DNA of 55,124 nucleotides, taken from the NCBI GenBank assembly GCA_015063785.1, contig SVTM01000016.1, positions 1 through 55,124 on the forward strand, read 5' to 3'. Origin of the DNA: Oscillospiraceae bacterium (GTDB lineage: Bacteria; Bacillota; Clostridia; Oscillospirales; CAG-382). Shown here piece after piece: positions 33,468 to 40,850 of the stretch. The translations under genes were made by a program, and so were the position numbers. Positions within the stretch are counted from its first letter, which is position 1; each line of letters starts with the position of its first letter. The notes under the pieces were generated by a model, which searched no databases, had not been told where the DNA came from, and saw nothing but the letters and a program-made list of their open reading frames with translations.

Positions 33468-34829
33468 TTAAATTTCAACAATTATACTGTTGCTCTCGCC
33501 CTTGATGATATCAAACTCTGCCACCTCATCACAAAGCTCTGCGGTATATCCGCCGTAAAAACCGCGGAATTCCACATAGCCGCCCTCGTCTGTTTCAAGA
33601 CAAAGTTCTGTATGCCAGCGCTTATTGAACATTTCATAAAGGCGCTCGGCAGACGCCTTGGGAGTCATGTCCTTTCTGAAAAGACCGCCGCGGCAGTTGT
33701 TTTCGTTCCAATTTCTGCCTTCCGGTTGATAAGCATAACCATCGGGGACATTCCAATAGACGACGTTTTCAAGCTCTTTTACAGAAAAAGCGGCTGTATA
33801 AAGCACGTCAAGAAGCTCTGCCTGCAATTTTTCGTCCTCTGCAGTGCTGCCAAAGGTGGGCACTGTAATCTCGGTCATTTCCATCGGCTTTCCGAGCTGC
33901 GACAATATTTCAAAGCCGCGGATTATGGCGGCAGGATCAAACATTTCGGAATTTATTCCCGATCCGATCTCTCTTTCGTACGCCTCATCGGTGATCGTTG
34001 TTGCACCCGAGAAACAATGGTGCTGAATACCGACCTTATCAATAGATGCGCCGTTTTTTAGCGCAAGATCTGTCATCATAAAATACGGCTGTCTGTAACG
34101 GTGCCGTGGGTACTCATTGATTCTTCCCATCCCCTCGTTTATGACAAGCTTTTCGTTCGGCATATATTTACGCGCAAGGGCAAAAGACCATTCGATTATA
34201 TCACGCTTCGACGAAATGGCACTTTTATAGTTCCATCCCGGCTCGCAGAGCAGTTCATTTATAACCTCGATCTCATAAAGCCTGCCGTTATATCTTTCAG
34301 CAATCTGTCGGATGCGCTCCTCGTATGCCTTTTCCATGTAAGCCATGTCATCTCGTTTCAGCCATTCGGGGATGAATTTGTCATAGACAAGGCAATGAAG
34401 CTTTGCGGCGATGCCCTTTTCTTCGCAGTATTCAACACAAAGCTCGGGGGCAGGACGGCGATAGACCTTGGGTGAATTTTTGGCAAAACGGGGTTTTCCT
34501 TCTTCGGGTTCAAGTCCGTCCCAATAGAAAGGAACGGTGGCAAGATTGAAATACTTCGAGAAATTGTCGCGGTAAGCTTCGTTCAGCTTTTCGTCGGTAA
34601 ACTCGTCAAGCATGAAGATGTTTGCACCATACTTGAATTCGTGGGTTTTCTGGCATACCGAAACCTTTTTGCCAACTATGGGATTTCCCACCCTGTCAAC
34701 AAATCTAATCTTGCACCAGCCCTTGCGGTGTTTTTCTATGTCATCCTTTACCTTGCCTTCAAGAAGCTCTTTTTGTTGGTTTGCATACGAAAGCCATATT
34801 TCGGCGTTCTTTTTCGGATCGAGTGCCAT
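33468..34829 (-). CDS. GH10-like glycoside hydrolase (endo-1,4-beta-xylanase family), cytoplasmic
   Basis: 453 residues. After a roughly 60-residue N-terminal region comes a GH10-type barrel: KYFNLATVPFYWDGLEPEEG near the start, the acid/base Glu192 in EVINELL (compare the classic WDVVNE), QHHCF (His270) and the nucleophile Glu320 in MEMTEITVP. WNVPDGYAY and GGLFRKDMTPKAS match the closing part of GH10. There is no signal peptide, so it should act on imported oligosaccharides. It starts at an ATG behind GGAGG and has its own promoter. The substrate might be xylan-derived, but the active site is atypical enough to leave this open. Confidence 0.82.
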   Translation of the reverse strand: MALDPKKNAEIWLSYANQQKELLEGKVKDDIEKHRKGWCKIRFVDRVGNPIVGKKVSVCQKTHEFKYGANIFMLDEFTDEKLNEAYRDNFSKYFNLATVPFYWDGLEPEEGKPRFAKNSPKVYRRPAPELCVEYCEEKGIAAKLHCLVYDKFIPEWLKRDDMAYMEKAYEERIRQIAERYNGRLYEIEVINELLCEPGWNYKSAISSKRDIIEWSFALARKYMPNEKLVINEGMGRINEYPRHRYRQPYFMMTDLALKNGASIDKVGIQHHCFSGATTITDEAYEREIGSGINSEMFDPAAIIRGFEILSQLGKPMEMTEITVPTFGSTAEDEKLQAELLDVLYTAAFSVKELENVVYWNVPDGYAYQPEGRNWNENNCRGGLFRKDMTPKASAERLYEMFNKRWHTELCLETDEGGYVEFRGFYGGYTAELCDEVAEFDIIKGESNSIIVEI

Positions 34830-34858
34830 AATTCATTCCTCCGTGTGGTGTTTTTTTC

Positions 34859-34887
34859 ATTATAACCCGAAAATAATCTTTTTTCAA
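34859..34887 (-). promoter_or_regulatory. Promoter of the GH10-like gene
   Basis: Minus strand: TTGAAA (34882-34887), 17-base spacer, TATAAT (34859-34864), 30 bases before the ATG. Confidence 0.65.
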
Positions 34888-34914
34888 CCCAAAAAAACGT
34901 CAAAAAAGCCCGAA

Positions 34915-34950
34915 AAAAGAAAAGTGCCGCAAGCAATTTTGCCTGCGGCA
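34915..34950 (-). terminator. Intrinsic terminator after the metallophosphoesterase gene
   Basis: Minus strand: stem TGCCGCA/TGCGGCA extended past one mismatch (34925-34950), followed by a T-rich tract. It is just downstream of the stop at 34959. Confidence 0.75.
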
Positions 34951-34958
34951 TTTTGAAA

Positions 34959-37703
34959 TTATTTAACTGTTATGCGAAGCGCATGTCCCTTGTCATAAGG
35001 GGTACCTGTGAGAACGTACTGGGGAATAACAGTGTCTTCGCCGCTTGCTGTCTTTGCAAGGATCTCGGTGTAATAATCGCCGTGCTTGTGACCGGTGAAG
35101 ATGCCCTTTATGATATCGCCGTTTGATGTTATAATATCATAAACCTGCTTGGAAGCGCCGTCTGTGCCTGCTTTTCCGATGTAATTGTTGTAGAAATCAT
35201 AAACGTTTCCGTCGTTGCCTCTGATGGCATAAACCTCGGTATCCTCGGGGTTGCCTGTGCAAAGAGGAATGTGGAAGAAGAGAAGAACTGTGTAGCCCTT
35301 TTCTCTTGCAAGCTCAAGGTCTTTCTTAAGGGGCTCGATCTGTACGTCCCAGAACTTTGATGCCGCGCCGTCATCCATCTGAATAAGCATCACGCGCTCA
35401 TCGAGTACCTTGGAGTAATAATAGATGTCGTGTGCCCAGTTTTCCTGAAGTATTTCCATTCTCGATTCAAGAGTTGTGGGGTCGGGAGTGGCAGGCTTAT
35501 CCTGGCAGCGTCTTGTGGCTTCGTGGTTGCCGAGTGTTACGATCGCTTCGGGATAAGGTGTGAAAATGTGCTCCCACATAAGCTCGAATGCGCCCCACGA
35601 CATATAGTCGAGAACGTCGCCTGTTACAACGATCTGATCGGCTGTACTTGCATATTCAAGGCTTCTTACTGCGTTTGGAACAGAAGCTGCGTTTGCAAGC
35701 CATTTTCTGCCCGCATAAGTTGCAAGAATAGAGGGGTTTGCTTCTTCAAAGTCGCGGTCGTTGAGATAGTTGAAGTGTAGGTCAGAGACCTGAACGATCT
35801 CGACGGGTTCTTTTCCGCTTCCGGTGTCGATCTCGACTTCTCTGATCATAAGACCGGAAGTCTTGAGCTGATAGATCCATGTTTTGGGATCTGCACTTGT
35901 GCCGACAACGTCGATCTTTTCGTCGGTAAGATAACTCTGTTTTCTTGCTTCTCTTGCCTTTTCGATATAATCTACAAAGATTGCCTTTTCGTCAGCGGGT
36001 GTGTCGTCCGACACAGCTCTTGCCTGAGCAAGTGTCTGGAACACGCCGAGAGCCTCACCGGTGTAGATAACCTTCTGCTCGCCAAAGAGGTCGTTGTATA
36101 CGATATATCCTTTTGCAAGATACTGTTTTTCACCGTTTTCGCCCTCAACGTCGTCATAAAGCACAGACGATGCACCGGGGAATTTCTTTGCATACGAAAG
36201 GTTGTAGGTAAGTGTGGCATCGGAAAGCTTTTCTTTGTCAACCACAACAATACCGCTTTCGACAACACCGAAACCTTCAAGCGTATCTGCGCTTACCGTT
36301 TCGAACTTAATTCCAAATTTGCCGTTGTCGTGTGAGGCGACGGGATCGAGAATTACAAAATCTTCGGGCTTGTAGTCTGCATAAACTGCAGAAAGCTTGT
36401 CGCCTGCCGAAAACTCTTCGGCACCATCAAGAGAAGATCCGTCGGCATAAGTCCATCCGAGGAATACCTTGCCCTCGATTTCCTTGTGATAAAGATATTT
36501 TGGCGAAATGGCAAAATCGCCTGTGAATTCAACATTTTCTCCGTCGGTGTTGTAGAATACTTCGTCAACGAAGGTTACAGAGTAGGTGCCGGGAGCTGTG
36601 ACAAGATATCCGCCTGCCGAAACGTATTCGGCCTCGCCGCTCTTGGCAACGGCAGTCTTTGTGCCATGAACCTTGAAAACGCCTGTGTCAACCGGCTCGA
36701 GGTAGCATCCTTCAACAGCCTCGCACGAGAGGATGAACACACCCTCCTGGGCATACATCTTAGGAATTTCGGGGAATACCATGCCGTTGTTTGCAACAAG
36801 CTGCAAAGCACCCCTGAAGCTGGGAGCTTTTTTGTCTGTGTGGCGTGCGATCAGATTGAGCGAACCGCCGTTGTAGGTGAAGTTTACGTCATCGGTAAAG
36901 ATAACGCCCATGTGGCTGCCTGTCCAGCCGTCAGAGCCGAACATGATGCGATAGCACGATCCGCCGTCCATAACGATATCAGCACCTGCGGTGTTTTTGA
37001 AATCGTCATTGTAATAGCTACCGACAAAAACGGTGCTTACGTCTGTGGCAAATCTGAAGCTTTCGTGTCCGCCGTGCTTGCCGCAGGTTCCGACGTGGAA
37101 GCTGAGAGCATCAGAAACATTTTCGGCAGCATCGTGGGTTACACCTGCGCCGAGGACAAGCTCGTTTCCTTCGGTGTTGATGAACTTGTTGGCGGTGGTG
37201 ATGTGAAGGTTGACATCGTCAATTTCAACGGGACCCGAAAGGGTGATGCCGTTGGCACTGCAAACAATCTGTGTTCCCTTCTCACCGTCGCCGACGATCT
37301 TGATGATTTTTTCATTTTTGGGAAGTGTATCAAGCTCGAGAGCACCCGAAACTACTACCTTTTTATCTTCAATATCGGTTTCGTTAAGCAGAGCAAAAGC
37401 CGCCTCGATGGTGGCAAAAGGCTTTTCTGCCGAAAGACCGTGGTTTGTGTCTTTACCCGATGCAGCGTTTACATAAACGACACCTGTATTTTCAGGAATC
37501 TCTTCGTTTTCTTTGTTTTCTTCATCTGTCTTTTCGTCGGGGTTCTCATCATTCGGAACATTCTCGACGTTTTCCTGTCCGATTTCGGATTCGCCGCCTG
37601 TAGTGTCAGCTTCTTTCTTGGTACAGGAAGCAAAAACACCTGTTGCAACAAAAAGCGCGCAAAGGAGCAACGAGATCAGCCGAAGGCTAAGTCTTTTTTT
37701 CAT
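34959..37703 (-). CDS. Large lipoprotein with C-terminal calcineurin-like metallophosphoesterase domain
   Basis: 914 residues from the ATG at 37703, which follows GGAGG. A lipoprotein signal ends in VFASC, then comes an acidic Asp/Glu/Asn-rich linker (residues of about 30-75). Residues of about 75-300 look like a beta-helix (VVYVNAASGKDTNHGLSAEKPFATIEAA is the typical opening of right-handed beta-helix surface proteins). Two or three beta-rich modules follow. The last roughly 280 residues are a metallophosphoesterase with VSDLHF, GDVLD, GNHEA, FHIPL and GHKHGD, a complete two-metal site. It is anchored outside the cell and probably cleaves phosphate esters there; the substrate is unknown. Confidence 0.85.
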   Translation of the reverse strand: MKKRLSLRLISLLLCALFVATGVFASCTKKEADTTGGESEIGQENVENVPNDENPDEKTDEENKENEEIPENTGVVYVNAASGKDTNHGLSAEKPFATIEAAFALLNETDIEDKKVVVSGALELDTLPKNEKIIKIVGDGEKGTQIVCSANGITLSGPVEIDDVNLHITTANKFINTEGNELVLGAGVTHDAAENVSDALSFHVGTCGKHGGHESFRFATDVSTVFVGSYYNDDFKNTAGADIVMDGGSCYRIMFGSDGWTGSHMGVIFTDDVNFTYNGGSLNLIARHTDKKAPSFRGALQLVANNGMVFPEIPKMYAQEGVFILSCEAVEGCYLEPVDTGVFKVHGTKTAVAKSGEAEYVSAGGYLVTAPGTYSVTFVDEVFYNTDGENVEFTGDFAISPKYLYHKEIEGKVFLGWTYADGSSLDGAEEFSAGDKLSAVYADYKPEDFVILDPVASHDNGKFGIKFETVSADTLEGFGVVESGIVVVDKEKLSDATLTYNLSYAKKFPGASSVLYDDVEGENGEKQYLAKGYIVYNDLFGEQKVIYTGEALGVFQTLAQARAVSDDTPADEKAIFVDYIEKAREARKQSYLTDEKIDVVGTSADPKTWIYQLKTSGLMIREVEIDTGSGKEPVEIVQVSDLHFNYLNDRDFEEANPSILATYAGRKWLANAASVPNAVRSLEYASTADQIVVTGDVLDYMSWGAFELMWEHIFTPYPEAIVTLGNHEATRRCQDKPATPDPTTLESRMEILQENWAHDIYYYSKVLDERVMLIQMDDGAASKFWDVQIEPLKKDLELAREKGYTVLLFFHIPLCTGNPEDTEVYAIRGNDGNVYDFYNNYIGKAGTDGASKQVYDIITSNGDIIKGIFTGHKHGDYYTEILAKTASGEDTVIPQYVLTGTPYDKGHALRITVK

Positions 37704-37759
37704 TGTTATGTTTCCTCCATTCATTTTCTGCCTTTTGCAGAAAAATTTATTACTATTCA

Positions 37760-37787
37760 ATTATAGCATTTTTGAGCAAAATGTCAA
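37760..37787 (-). promoter_or_regulatory. Promoter of the metallophosphoesterase lipoprotein gene
   Basis: Minus strand: TTGACA (37782-37787), 16-base spacer, TATAAT (37760-37765). Confidence 0.7.
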
Positions 37788-37840
37788 CAAAAACAGAAGC
37801 CAAATGACAGGTTTGTGCAAGATACACAGAAAACACGTTA

Positions 37841-37874
37841 AAAAAATCGGCAGAAACACGAAGGCTTCTGCCGA
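37841..37874 (-). terminator. Intrinsic terminator after lysC
   Basis: Minus strand: 9-bp stem TCGGCAGAA/TTCTGCCGA with a ten-base loop, then a run of seven T residues. Confidence 0.88.
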
Positions 37875-37892
37875 CAAAGGCTTTTTTCAAAA

Positions 37893-39218
37893 TCAGTTTT
37901 CAAAAGCAGCGTAAATGGTGCGGATGGATTCTTCGAAATCGTCGTTGTTGACACCGATGATGATGTTCAGCTCGCTTGAACCCTGGTCGATCATGCGGAT
38001 ATTGATGTTTGCTTCTGCAAGAGCGGTGAAGATCTTTGCGGCAGTTCCGCGGATGTTCTTCATACCGTGGCCTGCAACAGCCACAAGGGCGATGCCCGAT
38101 TCGACATCGATGGAATCTGCACCCGTTTCTTCAAAAAGATCCTTAATGATCTCGCTCTTGTCCTTGGTGAAGGCAAGATCATCGACAACAACAGACATGG
38201 TGTCGATACCCGAAGGCATATGCTCGAAGCAGATCTTGTGGCGTTCGAGAACTTCAAGCACACGTCTGCCAAAGCCGACTTCTTCGTTCATTCTGTCCTT
38301 TTCAAGAGTGATAACCGAGAAGTTCTTCTTGCCTGCAATACCTGTGATAACGTTGGGATTTTCCTCCTCGTGAAGGGTAGAAACGCTGGCGACGATCATG
38401 GTTCCGCAATCCTCCGGACGGTTGGTGTTTCTGATGTTGATCGGAATGCCTGCCGACTTTACGGGGAAGATAGCCTCTTCGTGAAGTACAGTGGCACCCA
38501 TATAAGAAAGCTCGCGGAGCTCGCGGTAGGTGATGATTCCGATAGGACGGGGATTTTTGACGATTCTGGGGTCTGCGCAAAGGAAACCCGAAACATCGGT
38601 CCAGTTTTCGTAAAGATCTGCCTTTGCCGCCTTTGCAACAATGGCACCTGTGATATCCGAACCGCCTCTTGAGAAGGTCTTGATGGTATCGTTGGCCGAA
38701 ATTCCGTAAAATCCGGGGATAACGGCGCGTTCAACGTTCTTGAGACGTTCGGAAAGAATATAGTCGGTGTGTTCTGCGGCGTATTTGCCGTTTTCGTCGA
38801 AGAAGATCACCTCTGCGGCGTCGATAAATTCATAGCCGAGGTATTCGGCAAGGATCTTGCCGTTGAGATATTCGCCACGGCTGGCAGCATAGTCTCTGCC
38901 CACCTTTGCACGCATGGCAGACTTGATCTCTGAAAAATCGTCGGCAAGAGAAAGAGTGAGAGAGAGCGCGGCGATGATGTCGTTGTATCTTTTTTCGATA
39001 AGCGCGAAATCCTCATCGAAGTTTTCGCCCTTCTTTGCAAGGTCATAGCAGCGATAGAGCATATCGGTGATCTTGATGTCTTCCGAAAAGCGCTTGCCGG
39101 GGGCAGAAGGAACGATATATCTTCTGTCGGGGTCGGCTTCTATTATCGCCTTGACCTTTCTGAACTGATTTTCATCGGCAAGAGAGCTTCCGCCGAATTT
39201 TGCAACCTTGATTCCCAT
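37893..39218 (-). CDS. lysC: Aspartate kinase
   Basis: Phosphorylates aspartate, the entry to lysine, threonine and methionine synthesis and, in Firmicutes, to diaminopimelate for the wall. The 441-residue protein has KFGGSSLAD at the N-terminus, the catalytic SRGGSDITGAIVAKA block and ENWTDVSGFLCADPR, then two ACT domains (around 300-440; ITLEKDRMNEEVGF and VAVAGHGMKNIRGTAAKIF) for feedback control. It is one uninterrupted chain with an AGGAG site before the ATG. It lies 65 bases after tyrS on the same strand and may be read from the T-box transcript. Which amino acid inhibits it cannot be read from the sequence. Confidence 0.95.
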   Translation of the reverse strand: MGIKVAKFGGSSLADENQFRKVKAIIEADPDRRYIVPSAPGKRFSEDIKITDMLYRCYDLAKKGENFDEDFALIEKRYNDIIAALSLTLSLADDFSEIKSAMRAKVGRDYAASRGEYLNGKILAEYLGYEFIDAAEVIFFDENGKYAAEHTDYILSERLKNVERAVIPGFYGISANDTIKTFSRGGSDITGAIVAKAAKADLYENWTDVSGFLCADPRIVKNPRPIGIITYRELRELSYMGATVLHEEAIFPVKSAGIPINIRNTNRPEDCGTMIVASVSTLHEEENPNVITGIAGKKNFSVITLEKDRMNEEVGFGRRVLEVLERHKICFEHMPSGIDTMSVVVDDLAFTKDKSEIIKDLFEETGADSIDVESGIALVAVAGHGMKNIRGTAAKIFTALAEANINIRMIDQGSSELNIIIGVNNDDFEESIRTIYAAFEN

Positions 39219-39283
39219 GGTATTACTCCTGTGTATGAATGATAGATAATTCTTTGAATATATCTGTTGGTATTCTATGCTTA

Positions 39284-40510
39284 TTACTTTATAACGATCT
39301 TTGCGTAGCTCTTCTTGCCGCGGCGGACGATGAAATCAGAAGAATTGATCTCGTCGGGGGTATACGCCTTTTTGACGTCTGTTACCTTTTCGCCGTTTAC
39401 GGTTACACCGCCCTGCTCAACAGCGCGTCTGCCTTCGGAATTGGAAGGAACAAGACCTGCTTTGGAAAGGATATTTACGATTGTGATAGTGCCGTTGACA
39501 AGATCGGCAGAAGATATCTCGGCTGTGGGCATATTGTCAAGATTGCCTGCTCCCGAGAAAAGAGCCTTGGACGCTTCGCGCGCCTTGTTTGCTTCTTCTT
39601 CGCCGTGAACAAGGTTTGTAAGCTCGTATGCAAGGATATCCTTGGCCTCGTTAAGCTGTGCGCCTTCCCAATCGCTCATGGCTTCGATCTGTTCGATGGG
39701 GAGGAAGGTGAGCATTCTGATGCACTTCAGAACGTCGGCGTCGGCAACGTTTCTCCAATACTGATAGAAATCAAACGGACTTGTCTTGTTGGGATCGAGC
39801 CATACGGCGTTGCCTGCGGTCTTGCCCATCTTCTTGCCTTGCGAGTCTGTGAGAAGGGTGATGGTCATGGCGTGGGCATCCTTGCCGAGCTTGCGGCGGA
39901 CAAGCTCTGTACCGCCGAGCATATTCGACCACTGGTCGTCGCCGCCAAACTGCATGTTGCATCCGTAGTGCTGGTAGAGATAGTAGAAGTCGTACGACTG
40001 CATGATCATATAGTTGAATTCGAGGAACGAAAGTCCCTTTTCCATTCTCTGCTTGTAGCATTCGGCACGAAGCATATTGTTTACAGAGAAGCATGCTCCG
40101 ACCTCGCGAAGAAGGTCAACGTAGTTGAGATTGAGAAGCCAGTCGGCGTTGTTGATCATCATTGCCTTGCCGTCGGAGAAGTCGATGAATTTTTCCATCT
40201 GGCGCTTGAAGCAAGCGGCGTTGTGATCAATATCTTCCTTGGTAAGCATTTTTCTCATGTCGGTTCTGCCCGAGGGGTCGCCGATCATGGTTGTGCCGCC
40301 GCCGATGAGAGCGATGGGCTTGTTGCCTGCCATCTGGAGTCTCTTCATAAGGGTGAGTGCCATAAAGTGGCCTGCCGTAAGGCTGTCTGCCGTACAGTCA
40401 AAGCCGATGTAGAAGGTCGCTTTTCCTTCGTTTACAAGCTCTCGGATCTCTTCTTCGTTCGTAACCTGAGCGATAAGACCGCGGGCTTTGAGTTCTTCGT
40501 AAATTTTCAT
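39284..40510 (-). CDS. tyrS: Tyrosyl-tRNA synthetase
   Basis: Charges tRNA-Tyr. 408 residues: class I signature FDCTADSLTAGHFMAL (the HIGH-like motif), GGGTTMIGDPSG, and the KMSKS-like KMGKTAGNAVWL, followed by a C-terminal S4-type RNA-binding domain (VPSNSEGRRAVEQGGVTVNGEKV). Its length and the KMGKT form are typical of bacterial TyrRS. A T-box leader with its own terminator lies directly upstream, so expression should rise when tRNA-Tyr is uncharged. A GGAG site precedes the ATG. Confidence 0.97.
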   Translation of the reverse strand: MKIYEELKARGLIAQVTNEEEIRELVNEGKATFYIGFDCTADSLTAGHFMALTLMKRLQMAGNKPIALIGGGTTMIGDPSGRTDMRKMLTKEDIDHNAACFKRQMEKFIDFSDGKAMMINNADWLLNLNYVDLLREVGACFSVNNMLRAECYKQRMEKGLSFLEFNYMIMQSYDFYYLYQHYGCNMQFGGDDQWSNMLGGTELVRRKLGKDAHAMTITLLTDSQGKKMGKTAGNAVWLDPNKTSPFDFYQYWRNVADADVLKCIRMLTFLPIEQIEAMSDWEGAQLNEAKDILAYELTNLVHGEEEANKAREASKALFSGAGNLDNMPTAEISSADLVNGTITIVNILSKAGLVPSNSEGRRAVEQGGVTVNGEKVTDVKKAYTPDEINSSDFIVRRGKKSYAKIVIK

Positions 40511-40796
40511 TTTTATACTCCTTTTATTTGTTTCGAAATAATAAAAAATCGCCCCTTGACATCAAAGGACGAAAGACCGTGTTACCACCTTTATTCGCGA
40601 AAAAAATAATTTTTCCGCCTCGAAAGCACCGTAACGTGTGCAAAACGCCGCCGCCTACTGACTCCATACGGAATTGTTCGGAGCGGAGCTTCGGGAGGTA
40701 TATCGGGGGATTAAGCTTGGCGCCTCTCATCAGCCGGCTGCTTTCTGTCAGCATCGTCCCTGTCATTTTCCCATCAACGCTTTTCCATATAGAGTC
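40511..40796 (-). promoter_or_regulatory. T-box riboswitch leader of tyrS
   Basis: On the minus strand the leader opens with a 14-bp base stem, CTGACTCTATATGG pairing with CCGTATGGAGTCAG (two G-U pairs). It then has a stem I-like region with GATGGGAAAATG. The conserved T-box sequence AAGGTGGTAACACGG is at 40577-40591. A terminator hairpin (CGTCCTTTGA/TCAAGGGGCG, 40550-40571) with a T run follows. A TAC triplet, fitting a tyrosine specifier, occurs at 40698-40700, but its exact place in the specifier loop was not modelled. Uncharged tRNA-Tyr would favour antitermination. Confidence 0.9.
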
Positions 40797-40825
40797 AGTA
40801 TACCACAAGAAAAATTATTTGTCAA
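40797..40825 (-). promoter_or_regulatory. Promoter of the T-box/tyrS transcript
   Basis: Minus strand: TTGACA (40820-40825), exactly 17 bases, TATACT (40797-40802), immediately before the leader stem. Confidence 0.8.
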
Positions 40826-40850
40826 CACTAAAAAAACGCAGTGTTTTACT

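Noticed and set aside
39239..40609. Long open frame antisense to tyrS (456 codons)
   Set aside because: It is fully covered by tyrS on the other strand, which has complete family motifs, and its own translation has no recognisable domain. Similar long antisense frames opposite the GH38 gene, the lipoprotein and plsC/cmk were dismissed for the same reason.
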